A stretch of DNA of 57,735 bases. Source: a virus. Where the stretch lies: positions 1 to 57,735 of the IMG/VR virus record IMGVR_UViG_3300017575_000049, one strand, 5' to 3'. Positions within the stretch are counted from its first letter, which is position 1. Every line of letters begins with the position of its first letter. Below are positions 1 through 9,317 of the stretch, in pieces. The translations under genes and the position numbers were made by a program. The notes below the pieces were generated by a model that saw only the letters and a list, made by a program, of their open reading frames with translations, had not been told where the DNA came from and searched no databases.

Positions 1-3000
1 CAGCCAATGTCTCTGAGTCGCCTGTTGAACTTTCAGATAACGCACATCTTCAGGCTCTTTCAGAACTCGCTGATGATCCGATGGTGTCTCGACCTGAAGG
101 GGGTGAGCGCCGGGCCACATTCTTTACACCACTCCCAGAAGACGCAACCGAAGATGGTGTGATGGAAGCGGTTTCTATCGCAGAAGACGAACTCGGCAAA
201 GATATCTCTGTGTCGGTGGGCGATGAGGGTGTGTTTGTTGAACCTATCCCAGATACGGGTGTGGGCATAACTGAGTTTATGCACCCGCATCTTGATATTA
301 TTGAGTCAGCGTTTGACAACACCACCGACATTCGTCAAAAGTCAACCACATTCATTGGAGGGGATGCCGAGGGGCACTCAATCCAGCCATGTTTCATGAT
401 GGATGACCGGTTGCCCGACTCCGCACTTGACGAGATTTCACGCTTGTATGAGTTTGTTGCTGGTGTCACCACAAACGCGTACTACAACGAAAACCGATTG
501 TATCTTGACACCAGACAAAACGAACTCGCGCACGCGAACCTTGATGTTGCAGAGATTTTAGTCCGGAGGACCGCTGATGATGCTGATATTGGTATTCAAT
601 CACACTCATTTAAGATTCTTGAAGAAACGGCAGCCGAACTTGGTCGTTCAAATGTCGAGCAGTATGATGTTGAAGCAGACCAGTGGGTACAGTGGTATCC
701 ATCAGAGACCACAGAGAAGCACGGGTATGCAACATCTGTGTCTGACGATGAGGTGACCATTGAGGTCTGGACGCAACTGAGCGATGGTACGTGGAAGACA
801 AACGGTGACACAGTTACAAAGAGTATGGACGACGTCGAGGGCTGGGGCAACTACCCATCTGATGACGCTATCATCACCGAGATGATGATGCGCCCGACCA
901 GCTATGGTGAGGGCGACATTGTCGAGTGGGAGTCGAGTCCGTACAAGGTCGGACGCGTCGTTCACATCGATGAAGAAAATCATGTTGTCATGGTGGAGGT
1001 ACACAAGCGGATGGACGGTGAGCTCGTCACAACGGGCTACACCGATACCGCATCCTACACTGACGTCAGACCGGTCGAAACTGACGAGAAGATGGCATCC
1101 GACGACCGCAAGGCCGAGGGTGATGGGCGGTCTGGCTCCGATACAAACGATTCGGGCTCGGCTGATTCCTCACCAGCTGATATTGATTTCTCTGACCAGG
1201 TCACCACCGGCCTGGAGAACAAGGTTGAGAAACACAACGACAAGCACGATGCAGACTCCAAGCGGGTCACACTTCGCAAGCTGAAGGCAGTCTACCGACG
1301 TGGTGCCGGTGCCTACTCCAGCAGTCACCGCAAGGGGATGAGTCGCAACCAGTGGTCGATGGCTCGGGTCAACGCATTTCTCTATCTTGTCCGCAACGGG
1401 AACCCAGAGAATGACGCATATACCCAGGACAACGACCTCTTGCCAGATGGGCATCCGCGGGCCACATCCGAATCGAGTGAGAATGCCGTTAGCGAGGGCG
1501 ATGGTGCGGTTGCACTGTTGGGCCCATATGACCAGAGCTGGACGGATACCAGTGAATCACTTATGGTCGATGGCGATGAGCTTGATTCGGTCTATGCTGA
1601 CTGGAACGATGCGGTCACCATGTCTGCCAGTGAGCTTCGTCGGTGGGCAGCAAACCCATGTTCGAAAGAGGCCTCACTCGACCCAAAGGCGGTACTGGAG
1701 CGGAATCTGTCGCTACTTGAGACGAACAAGACCGACTGGACCGACGAGCATCTCGCAGATGCCAAGCGGACCATCTCGTTTATCAGCCGGATGTCTGCCT
1801 CGGAGAACGAACCCGAGTCGCCGATGGATGGTGTACACGGGTGTCCAAGTAGGTGGGGCATCAGTCTCTTGAACTGGGCCCACAATCCATTTCCAATGAT
1901 TCCAGATAAACCTGAAGACGGCGACCTGGCTGACAAACCCGGCTACGAGAATCTCGCTGTGAGCTACAGTGATACCCCATCCGGCAAGAGTGACGAGGAG
2001 ACGGTATCCCGGATGGAGAGTGACCAGTATGCCACCAAGGAGGCTGCACAGAATCGTGCAGACGACCTTGGCTGTGATGGCTTCCACGAGCACGAGTCCG
2101 GGGGCGAGACGATCTACATGCCGTGTGGGTCGATGCAGGCCTACCAATCGGCTGCCTCTGATTCATACGCAGCCATTACGAAAGTCGCAGACGACGGCGC
2201 AACGACACCCTGTTGTGGGGCTGAAGAACTCGCATCAACTGTTGAGCAAGATTCGCTCTCGGTCACCTTTGAGGGGACCAAAATGGGCGACCTTGACGAG
2301 ACAGCATTGCCAAGCGAGGGCTTCGAGCCTCATTACATCTTCCCGAGTGATATCAAGTCTGACTCCAGCTATCCGGTCGTCGACGCCGACGGCCAGCTCC
2401 GGCGGGGCAACGTAGACGCTGCCTGGCAACTGCGAGGTCAGGGAGACTACGATGTCAGCCAGGAGACGCTGGAAGCATTTCTGATGCAGCTCAACGAAGA
2501 GTTCGACAGTCCACCTATCGATATGGAGGATGCCGAGGAGATGGGTGCTCGTTCATCGCTAACCGTCGCTACAATTGCGTCGGACCGACCATCCCGGTCG
2601 GCTCAGACCACTGCTACAATTTCAACCATGAACGAAATAACGTACGACGGCGCCGACAAGGAGACAATTGCGTCCCTTTCGGACCCGGTCGTCGTCGAGC
2701 GAGCCGACCTTGAGTCAGTTCGCGACGAAGCCGACCGGGCCGACAACGTCGAGGAAGAGCTTTCTGAACTACGCGCTGAACTCGGTGCGTTCTCCGATGC
2801 CCAGGACATCCTGTCCGAAATTGACGAGGCCACCGTTGAAGAGCTTGCTGAGGCTGACGAGCCGGTCGTCATTGAAGCTGGCGAGTTCGAGACACAGGAG
2901 AAGGTCGTCGAGCAGGCAGCCGGCATCTACGCAGAGGAGCTGGCCAACCACTCCCCATTTAGTGCCGAGGAACTCAGCGACCGCTGGGACCCGGCCGAGC

Positions 3001-3266
3001 TACGGGACAAGGTTGAGGACCACGACGAAGCCGAGTTATCGGCTTCCATCGAAACCGAAGAGCCAGCACCATCAGGTGGCTCAGCATCAACCGAGGAGCT
3101 CTCCGGGGTCGACGAGGACTCCCGGACAGCAGAGATGGAAGAAAGTGCAGCCCGCTCGTTTGTTGCCGAAGAACTCGAGAAGTTCGGCTGGGACAAGCAG
3201 GCTGAGAAGGTACGGGAGGGCGACATCCCGGTCGACGCGTTCGACATCGCCATCGAGGCGGAGTAA
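1..3266 (+). CDS. Prohead protease/scaffold-like multidomain head protein, 5' end outside window
   Basis: The reading frame is open from base 3, so the true start lies upstream; the first ATG inside is at 81. More than 1080 residues are visible. The middle holds two Trp-rich SH3-like modules (WVQWYPSETTEKHGYA and GDIVEWESSPYKVGRV), then a segment (AGAYSSSHRKGMSRNQW, ending near DNDLLPDGHP) of a kind I recall beside phage head proteases, then a Cys/Trp module (SASELRRWAANPC, then GCPSRWGISLLNWA). The last 250 residues are acidic, Ala/Glu-rich and probably coiled coil, like a scaffold. It lies directly before the decoration and major capsid genes, where protease/scaffold genes normally sit. I could not identify catalytic residues, so the protease role is inferred from position and module make-up. 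Confidence 0.55.
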   Translation, partial: ANVSESPVELSDNAHLQALSELADDPMVSRPEGGERRATFFTPLPEDATEDGVMEAVSIAEDELGKDISVSVGDEGVFVEPIPDTGVGITEFMHPHLDIIESAFDNTTDIRQKSTTFIGGDAEGHSIQPCFMMDDRLPDSALDEISRLYEFVAGVTTNAYYNENRLYLDTRQNELAHANLDVAEILVRRTADDADIGIQSHSFKILEETAAELGRSNVEQYDVEADQWVQWYPSETTEKHGYATSVSDDEVTIEVWTQLSDGTWKTNGDTVTKSMDDVEGWGNYPSDDAIITEMMMRPTSYGEGDIVEWESSPYKVGRVVHIDEENHVVMVEVHKRMDGELVTTGYTDTASYTDVRPVETDEKMASDDRKAEGDGRSGSDTNDSGSADSSPADIDFSDQVTTGLENKVEKHNDKHDADSKRVTLRKLKAVYRRGAGAYSSSHRKGMSRNQWSMARVNAFLYLVRNGNPENDAYTQDNDLLPDGHPRATSESSENAVSEGDGAVALLGPYDQSWTDTSESLMVDGDELDSVYADWNDAVTMSASELRRWAANPCSKEASLDPKAVLERNLSLLETNKTDWTDEHLADAKRTISFISRMSASENEPESPMDGVHGCPSRWGISLLNWAHNPFPMIPDKPEDGDLADKPGYENLAVSYSDTPSGKSDEETVSRMESDQYATKEAAQNRADDLGCDGFHEHESGGETIYMPCGSMQAYQSAASDSYAAITKVADDGATTPCCGAEELASTVEQDSLSVTFEGTKMGDLDETALPSEGFEPHYIFPSDIKSDSSYPVVDADGQLRRGNVDAAWQLRGQGDYDVSQETLEAFLMQLNEEFDSPPIDMEDAEEMGARSSLTVATIASDRPSRSAQTTATISTMNEITYDGADKETIASLSDPVVVERADLESVRDEADRADNVEEELSELRAELGAFSDAQDILSEIDEATVEELAEADEPVVIEAGEFETQEKVVEQAAGIYAEELANHSPFSAEELSDRWDPAELRDKVEDHDEAELSASIETEEPAPSGGSASTEELSGVDEDSRTAEMEESAARSFVAEELEKFGWDKQAEKVREGDIPVDAFDIAIEAE

Positions 3267-3287
3267 TACGTCCATTACTGATTCATT

Positions 3288-3689
3288 ATGAGTACTTACC
3301 ATCCAGGTGACCGAAAGCTCGGTCACGGAGACCACGATACGCACGAGAACAGTTCTGGGGTAACCATCCAGGAGGGAGAGTTCGTCTCTCCTGACGGCAC
3401 CGGTGGCATTCTTCCTATTGATGCAGCGACTGGCGACGACACGCTCCTGGGCATTGTACAGGATACCGTCGAGCCCGGTGACACCGTTATGGTGAGCTAC
3501 CGAGGGCTTGTCTACGGACTTGTCGAAGCTGATGTCACCGCTGGCGTCGAGCTTGTCGCTCCCGATACGGGAACCGACGGCGAGCCTGGTGTGGCTGCTG
3601 CAGGCACTGTGCCTGGTGCACCAACGATTACTGAGAACCCCGAGCAGAACGACGATGGCGACTACGTTGCGCCCGTCTTGCTCCGATAA
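3288..3689 (+). CDS. Head decoration/capsid-stabilising protein
   Basis: A 133-residue protein made almost wholly of short beta-strand and turn motifs (VTIQEGEFVSPDG, then DTLLGIVQDTVEPGDTVMV), the pattern of small beta-barrel decoration proteins such as the DUF2190 and lambda gpD-like groups. It lies 21 bp after the scaffold-like gene and 30 bp before the major capsid gene, the usual place for a decoration protein. Length fits the family. The assignment rests on pattern plus position. It would sit on the outer capsid surface and stabilise the expanded shell. Confidence 0.65.
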   Translation: MSTYHPGDRKLGHGDHDTHENSSGVTIQEGEFVSPDGTGGILPIDAATGDDTLLGIVQDTVEPGDTVMVSYRGLVYGLVEADVTAGVELVAPDTGTDGEPGVAAAGTVPGAPTITENPEQNDDGDYVAPVLLR

Positions 3690-3719
3690 CACCCCTGACT
3701 GACATAACATTTCAATCCA

Positions 3720-4583
3720 ATGAGTACTGACGAATCCATTGCCGAGCTGGCGGTTTCGTTCCAGGATATCGATGGTCTGCTCGCGCAGCCTGTTCTGGAA
3801 GACCGCGTCGAAGATATTGTTCAGGAACCGCTGAACTTCCGGGAGGTCTTCCGGGAATACAACGCGCGCAACATCAACTCTAACGTCGTGCAGCTACCTG
3901 TCCCACAGGAGAATATAGGACAGCCAAAGCTGGTCGAAGAAGGTGCCGAGTTCCCACGTAGTCAAGAGGACTACCGACTCGAGACCCTCGAGTTCGACAA
4001 GTTCGGCTTCGAGGTCGAGCTGACCTACGAGTCCCAGCAGGACTCACAGGTGAATCTGGTCCGCGACCAGGTTGACCGCCAGGCCCGTGAAATGGCCGAG
4101 GACATGAACCGACGCGCCTACAAGGAAATCGAGGACTCAATCGGTGGCACCACCGTCTCAAAGGACAGTGGCGCTAATGGGACCTTCGAGTTCGACGACC
4201 TGCTTGCTGGCCGTCGAAACCTTGTCGAGAAGAGCTATGATCCTGACATGCTCATTGTCGATGTCGAGGCTACCCACGACCTGCTTGGGACGGACTTCCT
4301 TGATGCGACCAACGAAGGCGCACAGATGCGCCGGTCCGGCATGGTCGGTGAGGTCGCAGGGCTCACCATCATCGAGGACTCCTCCAAAATTGAAATCGCC
4401 GGAGTATCCGGCCCAGCTGCGCTGATGGTCGACTCTGATTACTTCGGCTATGAGGGGGTACGCGATCCCGTCATGACCGAGGATTACGAGGAGAAGCGCT
4501 CGATGGCCGACATCTTCCGCATCATGGCCCGCTATGGCTGGCTTGTGATGGAGGAGGACGCTGGCGTCTTCATCGAGGGATAG
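3720..4583 (+). CDS. Major capsid protein, HK97 fold
   Basis: A 287-residue protein with the layout of small HK97-type capsid proteins. An N-terminal helical part (about 1-45) is followed by a strand-rich arm (NINSNVVQLPVPQENIG), then a long helix rich in Arg/Glu (DQVDRQAREMAEDMNRRAYK, about 115-140) like the spine helix, and a C-terminal domain with PDMLIVDVEATHDLLG and a terminal IMARYGWLVMEEDAGVFIEG strand. It has no long N-terminal scaffold domain, in keeping with a separate scaffold gene upstream. It directly follows the decoration gene. No processing site is evident. Confidence 0.85.
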   Translation: MSTDESIAELAVSFQDIDGLLAQPVLEDRVEDIVQEPLNFREVFREYNARNINSNVVQLPVPQENIGQPKLVEEGAEFPRSQEDYRLETLEFDKFGFEVELTYESQQDSQVNLVRDQVDRQAREMAEDMNRRAYKEIEDSIGGTTVSKDSGANGTFEFDDLLAGRRNLVEKSYDPDMLIVDVEATHDLLGTDFLDATNEGAQMRRSGMVGEVAGLTIIEDSSKIEIAGVSGPAALMVDSDYFGYEGVRDPVMTEDYEEKRSMADIFRIMARYGWLVMEEDAGVFIEG

Positions 4584-4633
4584 ACCAACGCAGTCTGGTC
4601 TGTCGTTTCAATCTATCATTTCTGTCGCACCTC

Positions 4634-5152
4634 ATGTCTGCTCCTGACCCCAGGTCATACAACTCACGATACGTTGGTCCAGAGCACTTGCCAGTGGTCG
4701 GTCCAGACGAGTATGACTTCTACCAGAAGTCAGAGGCACTGTTCCACGCAGAGGGTCGGCTCGAGCTTGACCTGAACAGTGGTGAGCCATTCGACCCGGC
4801 TGCGCTTACCAAGCAGCACGTCGCAGCTGTTCTTGAGCTGGCTACTCACCATCTGACACAGGCAGCCAGTTCACCATCGAGTGTAACACTTGGCGAGCTG
4901 GACGATGGTGGCTCCGAGAAGATGGACTACTCGGACCAGTTTCTGAACAATTACAACACCATCATCGAGTCACTCGCAAAGAACGATGATGGTGGCGGTG
5001 TCTACTTTGGGGCGACCAATACCACTGGCTCGAGCACGACAACGAACCGTCGTGACCCACTTGAAATGGACAACCGCTATCCGTTCCGTCGTGACCATCG
5101 GTTCCAGGATGACCACCTGGATGAGCAACTGGACGAGTATCTCGAAGACTGA
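4634..5152 (+). CDS. Head-tail adaptor/neck protein
   Basis: A 172-residue acidic protein. The first half (DEYDFYQKSEALFHAE, then ALTKQHVAAVLELATHHLTQAA) is helical, as in gp6/gp15-type head-completion adaptors that dock under the portal. The C-terminal 50 residues are polar and probably disordered, ending in HLDEQLDEYLED. It is the first gene after the capsid gene and its stop overlaps the next start (TGATG at 5150-5154), so the two are translationally coupled. Function is inferred mainly from position. Confidence 0.55.
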   Translation: MSAPDPRSYNSRYVGPEHLPVVGPDEYDFYQKSEALFHAEGRLELDLNSGEPFDPAALTKQHVAAVLELATHHLTQAASSPSSVTLGELDDGGSEKMDYSDQFLNNYNTIIESLAKNDDGGGVYFGATNTTGSSTTTNRRDPLEMDNRYPFRRDHRFQDDHLDEQLDEYLED

Positions 5153-5700
5153 TGTTCGGTCTGAACGACCGTAGTATCGGGGGCGCAAAGGCAGAGATAG
5201 CCGATATCGCTGCTGGCCTCGAAAACTTCGTCGATGGTGAGGGCCCAGGCAACGCCGAATACGCCATCGAGGAATCGGTGGTTGGGAGCTTTAGGCGAGT
5301 TGTCGAACCGCTGGCCAAGACAAACGCTGCCCAGTATGTCGGCTCCTATGCCAATGATATCGAGTCGGTCTATGCTGGGTGGGATGGCAATACCCTCACC
5401 GTCGGGCTGGATACTGATGATGAAGTCGTGCTATCACACGAGTACGGGTCAGGGAGCTACAACCCACGGACACCAACCCGGACGGTTGATGGCCGGACTG
5501 GCTATCTGATTCGCTCAGCAAGCGGGCCGGTTGCGTTCAATATCGGCGGGTCGAACGTCATTGTCGAGTTCGTCATTCACCCTGGTGTTGAATCGCAGGG
5601 CTTTCTCGCTGAGGCAGTCAGCGATACGGCATCAAAGGTACTCAACGATGCTGGCGATGCTGTCCACGATGCACTTGAAGAATCCGTCGACAAAGGCTGA
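5152..5700 (+). CDS. Neck protein, HK97 gp10-like
   Basis: A 182-residue protein. The central segment contains HEYGSGSYNPRTP and a strand-rich core, then FVIHPGVESQGFLAEAV, resembling the aromatic/Pro 'HPG' part of HK97 gp10-type neck proteins. The N-terminal helix and C-terminal amphipathic helix also fit. The start ATG overlaps the preceding stop. It probably takes part in the head-to-tail joint together with its two neighbours. Substrate or partner residues cannot be defined from sequence alone. Confidence 0.6.
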   Translation: MFGLNDRSIGGAKAEIADIAAGLENFVDGEGPGNAEYAIEESVVGSFRRVVEPLAKTNAAQYVGSYANDIESVYAGWDGNTLTVGLDTDDEVVLSHEYGSGSYNPRTPTRTVDGRTGYLIRSASGPVAFNIGGSNVIVEFVIHPGVESQGFLAEAVSDTASKVLNDAGDAVHDALEESVDKG

Positions 5701-5713
5701 GCAGACGTCGCAC

Positions 5714-6289
5714 ATGGTGTACCCAGAGACGGTCCTGGAAGCAGTGGCTGGCATCATCGATGCTGGGCTTCCGGACCACGTGACCATCGCTACCGTCGAG
5801 CTCGACAGTGGTGGTGCCCACGCTGATGTCTCACTCCCGCTGGTCGAACTTACCGTTCAGAATACAGAACGCCTGGATTTGAACACCAATCGGCGAGCGG
5901 GTGTAACCAACGATGCCGGTGAGACCATCGGCTACGTGCACACTGATGCGTTTGAGATGTCGCTCGAACTCGAACTGCTCGCTGTTGAGGGCCAACCCCT
6001 CTCAGCGCGTACACTGGCTCAGCGTGTCGAGGCTGCGGTTCGACGATATGATAGCCAGAATATGGGCGAGACGCTTCCGCACCCAGAGACGGGAGACCCG
6101 CTGACCGAGGTCGACACCGTCCGGTTCGGTGAGCGACAACCAGCGAATGATTTTTCGCTCAACTACTCGCTACGTGGCGAGCGGTTCGAGGTGACGACAC
6201 GGTTCACACACTCGTTTTCCACAGTCGACGTTGTCGGCGAACAGGACCCCATCCGGGGGTTCGACCAAACTGTCGCGGTCGACGAATGA
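5714..6289 (+). CDS. Tail completion/terminator protein (gpU-like)
   Basis: A 191-residue protein starting at the ATG at 5714; the frame is open further upstream, but that part overlaps the previous gene. It combines an N-terminal helix (YPETVLEAVAGIIDAGLP) with a beta-rich domain containing THRRAG/ARTLAQRVEAAVRR-like alternation and a late CTRFTHSF-type strand, the layout of tail terminators that cap the tube before joining to the head. It lies between the neck and sheath genes, as terminators do in P2-like phages. Identification is by position and general fold pattern. Confidence 0.55.
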   Translation: MVYPETVLEAVAGIIDAGLPDHVTIATVELDSGGAHADVSLPLVELTVQNTERLDLNTNRRAGVTNDAGETIGYVHTDAFEMSLELELLAVEGQPLSARTLAQRVEAAVRRYDSQNMGETLPHPETGDPLTEVDTVRFGERQPANDFSLNYSLRGERFEVTTRFTHSFSTVDVVGEQDPIRGFDQTVAVDE

Positions 6290-6343
6290 TGGTGAACCTC
6301 CCGCAGTCCGCCGGGTGAGCGCGGACGAGACTACACTACTACC

Positions 6344-7663
6344 ATGCAATTCGGCTCAATCCCTGGCGTAAAAGTGTCCACCTCTGACGGTGTCGTCGGC
6401 GGTGCCACTGTCGGTAGAGAACAGTTTACGGTTCTCGTCGGCGTCGGTAACAACTCGGTTGGCTCAGCACCTACGAATGTGCCCGTCACCGTTGATTCAC
6501 GTTCCGACGCAACGAACAAATTCGGTGCAGGCAGTGACCTGGTGGCCGGCTATCGCCGGGCACTCAGCACCGGCGCGAACTCGAACTTCGTGAAGGCCGT
6601 TATGGCCAGCACGTCATCGGCAACTGAATCGTTCACCGCCGAAGCGGTTGCAACACTGGCGAATGCACCAATCGTCCGCGATACGGACCGAATCACTATC
6701 ACGGATACCACCGATGCATCTGAGTTCATCGTACGGCAACGGTTTGAGTCCCCGCCAACGGCTCCAACCGAGTCCGGTGTGGCGCACATTAACCCACTGA
6801 CGGGCGAGGTCTCGCTGTCAACCACGACTGATTTTGAGGTATCGTATGAGTTTGCTGACTGGGCAAGCGCGTTCGAAGCTGTCTCAGAGAGTATTATCGA
6901 GGGTGAGTTCGCGCTCATCCACCCGATGATGCTCATCTTCAAAACCATCCAGGCAACGGTCACAGAGACACTGGATAAGATGCGCAAAGACTACAAGTTC
7001 GGCCTTGTTCACGCAGTTGCCACACCTAATGCAACCACTGCTGGTGGCCGACCGAAGGTAGATTCCAGCACATACACTAACCCGTGGGACGACGACCGCG
7101 TCTTCCTCACTGCGCCATCGGCTATCGAGGGAGCTGACCCATCGGCTGGTGACTTCAATATCGGCCATGGGTCTGCCCAGGCTGGTGTCTTTGCCGGTGC
7201 AGAACTTGATGACCCTGTCTTCAATGAGTCTGTCCCACGTAACGGACGACTGGTCCAGCGTGTGTCACGAACAACAGCCGATGCGCTTCGTGCCGAACGC
7301 GTCATTCCAGTCCGCGACACCGGTGTGCCGACCCTTGCAGACAACCGCTCGACGTATGTCCCCGAAAAGGGTGACTGGGAGCGCGATTTCTTCACCCGAC
7401 GTGTTGTCGATGTAACGGTTGCCACCATCCAGCGAGTTGCTGATGCAGCACTCGGTGGAATAAACGACCCAGAAACCCGTGGTGACCTGAATGATATACT
7501 GGTCAGCGAGATTGATGACCTCAAAGACCTTGGTATCCTCAAGCCGGATGGGCAGTTTATCGATGTCTTCCGCATCGACCGTGACACCATTGGCATCGAT
7601 ATCGGCATCACGCCATTTGGTGTTGCCAAACAGGCAACATCCACGCTTATCATCGAGACATAG
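6344..7663 (+). CDS. Contractile tail sheath protein
   Basis: A 439-residue protein with the features of Myo-type sheath subunits. The N-terminus (FGSIPGVKVSTSDG) matches the 'PGVxV' start typical of sheath proteins, followed by a variable beta domain. The C-terminal third has the conserved order RDTGVPTLADNRST, then RRVVDVTVATIQRVADAALGG, then DDLKDLGILKPDGQ, and a final strand IGIDIGITPFGVAKQATSTL, as in family members that interlock through C-terminal strands. It is followed by the tube gene, as expected. This gene makes the virus a contractile-tailed (myovirus) type. Confidence 0.9.
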   Translation: MQFGSIPGVKVSTSDGVVGGATVGREQFTVLVGVGNNSVGSAPTNVPVTVDSRSDATNKFGAGSDLVAGYRRALSTGANSNFVKAVMASTSSATESFTAEAVATLANAPIVRDTDRITITDTTDASEFIVRQRFESPPTAPTESGVAHINPLTGEVSLSTTTDFEVSYEFADWASAFEAVSESIIEGEFALIHPMMLIFKTIQATVTETLDKMRKDYKFGLVHAVATPNATTAGGRPKVDSSTYTNPWDDDRVFLTAPSAIEGADPSAGDFNIGHGSAQAGVFAGAELDDPVFNESVPRNGRLVQRVSRTTADALRAERVIPVRDTGVPTLADNRSTYVPEKGDWERDFFTRRVVDVTVATIQRVADAALGGINDPETRGDLNDILVSEIDDLKDLGILKPDGQFIDVFRIDRDTIGIDIGITPFGVAKQATSTLIIET

Positions 7664-7719
7664 ATGCGCATATTGCATCGTATCACCAACCAACCGCACC
7701 CTCCTACTGACGCTTTACA

Positions 7720-8223
7720 ATGACACACGACGATCACGTCACCGGCCAGGATTCCAAGCTCAAGTTCAAATTCGATGGGAAATTCATAGAAATTCCTGTC
7801 ACGAACGTCTCCTGGTCTCGTGATACGCAGACAAGTACCGTACGGCACAACGATAGCCTGAATCCAACTCGAACCATCACTGGTGTCGATTACAGTGGTA
7901 GCTTCGAGTATACTGGCCGAAACTACGATGCCATGAATAAGCTGGTTCACGGCAAAGATGTCGTCGATGGCGACCGAGTGACCGCACAGGCTAACGAGCC
8001 GGTCAGAGCGACACTGATGGTCAAGGAGTTCGACGTTGAAGGTGACGGAAACATCAGCGAATACTCCTACAAGTTCCGCCGATGTATCATCACCAGTACG
8101 TCCCGAGACCTTCCAGCGTCTGACAACGCAACAACCTCCTTTGACTGGGAAGCGGAAGACCTCAAAATCCAGGAAAACGGCAACAGCCCAACCTTCTACG
8201 ACACAACAACGACTACAGAATAA
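7720..8223 (+). CDS. Tail tube protein
   Basis: A 167-residue beta-rich protein with alternating polar/apolar strands (KLKFKFDGKFIEIPVTNVSWS, then YSGSFEYTGRNYDAMNKLVHG, then YSYKFRRCIITSTSRDLPA). This is the pattern of tail tube subunits of contractile tails, and the length fits. It comes directly after the sheath gene. A T-rich run at 8236-8245 follows, which may end or attenuate transcription so that sheath and tube are made in excess over downstream tail proteins. Confidence 0.85.
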   Translation: MTHDDHVTGQDSKLKFKFDGKFIEIPVTNVSWSRDTQTSTVRHNDSLNPTRTITGVDYSGSFEYTGRNYDAMNKLVHGKDVVDGDRVTAQANEPVRATLMVKEFDVEGDGNISEYSYKFRRCIITSTSRDLPASDNATTSFDWEAEDLKIQENGNSPTFYDTTTTTE

Positions 8224-8235
8224 TCTCGCATCGGA

Positions 8236-8245
8236 TTTTGTTTTT
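8236..8245 (+). terminator. T-rich terminator candidate after the tube gene
   Basis: Two T runs (TTTT then TTTTT, separated by one G) lie 13 bp after the tube stop codon. T-tract termination is the usual archaeal mode. The place between highly needed structural genes and low-copy tail assembly genes suits partial termination. No strong hairpin precedes it. Confidence 0.45.
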
Positions 8246-8334
8246 GTCGCACTCGGGCACCGGCCCGAACTCGGTAGGTACGGCCGAGATACACCGATAC
8301 TCGGTGTGTATTCCCGTACACCAGGAGTGATACA

Positions 8335-8778
8335 ATGAAGGAAATAGACGCAATCGATTTCATGCAAACGGTGATGGATGATGCAGAAGATGTCGAAACA
8401 CGAGAGCGAACACTGGAACACGCCTCCGGTAAGGCGCTTACGGTGACCGTCAGTGGTGTCGACCGAAAGCTGATACTTGACCAACTCAAGCGTCTTCCAG
8501 ACGATATCCTTGACACACTGATGGGCGCCGAAGACCCAGAAGAGGCCGAGGCAAAAGCTCGCGAGGAAGGACAGCTCAACAACGTCGGTGGAGCAACCAT
8601 CGATGCATTCGAGCGCATCGCAGCACACGGAATGGACCACGTCGAGCTTGATCAGTCTGACTTTGAGCAACTTGTCCAGAAGTTCGAGCTTGATGTCCTG
8701 TTCCCCATCGGTGCCGAGGTTATGGAGCTAACCTTCGATGATGATGGTGGCATCGTAGATTTTCACGAAGTCGAATAG
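8335..8778 (+). CDS. Tail assembly chaperone, short form (gpG-like)
   Basis: A 147-residue acidic helical protein. It lies between the tube and tape-measure genes, the fixed position of tail chaperones, and has a C-terminal region (DQSDFEQLVQKFELDVLFPIG) rich in Asp/Phe. The stop TAG is at 8776-8778. In the -1 frame, coding potential continues without a usable start codon, and the bases GATTTTC at 8758-8764 allow the Phe tRNA on TTT (8761-8763) to slip back one base onto TTT (8760-8762). The short form would be the main product. It should bind the tape measure and recruit tube subunits. Confidence 0.7.
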   Translation: MKEIDAIDFMQTVMDDAEDVETRERTLEHASGKALTVTVSGVDRKLILDQLKRLPDDILDTLMGAEDPEEAEAKAREEGQLNNVGGATIDAFERIAAHGMDHVELDQSDFEQLVQKFELDVLFPIGAEVMELTFDDDGGIVDFHEVE

Positions 8779-9242
8779 GACAGGAGCTACTGGTCGCCAA
8801 CAAGTTCGGCTATCATTTCACAATCACCGAGACACGCACGTGCTCGTCGTGTGACGGCGATGGTGTCCGAACCATCCGGTCGGTGGCCCCCACCGATGAA
8901 CGCGATGAGAACGACACTCCGGGCCCTCTCGACCGACTCTATGAGACCATCCGGGCAGCAATCCGTCCACTCACCCAGTTTCATCTTGACTGTAGTGAGT
9001 GCGGTGCCAGCGGAACCGTAACCGAAACACGGGCGCGCCGACTTGATGAGCTCACTGGCAAGCAGCTTTCGTTCCTGCTGATGGGTAACATTGAGAACGA
9101 CCCAATGGTCAGTACCGAAGAAGAGACACCACAGGCTGGTAGCCCCGGTCAGTTACCAGCGATGAATGGCACACCACCCGGAGCCACCAGTAGTCAATCA
9201 GGACAGACACACAAACCAGGAAACTTCCCTCGGCCTGACTAA
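8763..9242 (+). CDS. -1 frame extension of the tail chaperone (gpGT-like), zinc-binding
   Basis: This 159-codon frame is opened by a stop at 8739-8744 and has no ATG, GTG or TTG until a GTG at 8883. Yet the segment before 8883 is clearly protein-like (GQELLVANKFGYHFTITETR, then CSSCDGDG) and pairs with a second cysteine pair (DCSECGASG) after 8883 to form one CxxC...CxxC zinc site. It therefore needs a -1 shift from the chaperone frame, giving a fusion of about 302 residues. The last 50 residues are Pro/Gly/Ser-rich and likely disordered. The alternative, independent translation from GTG 8883, would cut the zinc site in half. Confidence 0.65.
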   Translation, partial: SRSRIGQELLVANKFGYHFTITETRTCSSCDGDGVRTIRSVAPTDERDENDTPGPLDRLYETIRAAIRPLTQFHLDCSECGASGTVTETRARRLDELTGKQLSFLLMGNIENDPMVSTEEETPQAGSPGQLPAMNGTPPGATSSQSGQTHKPGNFPRPD

Positions 9243-9317
9243 CCAGGCCAGAGGTCTGTCGCAGCAGTTACCGGACACGTTCTCTTAGCACCCCCGAAAT
9301 CCCCACTACTCACACAC

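Noticed and set aside
7009-8670. 553-codon open frame on the minus strand across sheath, tube and chaperone genes
   Set aside because: It mirrors strongly supported structural genes on the plus strand, crosses three gene borders, and its product has no domain-like pattern. Long antisense frames are common in this kind of composition.
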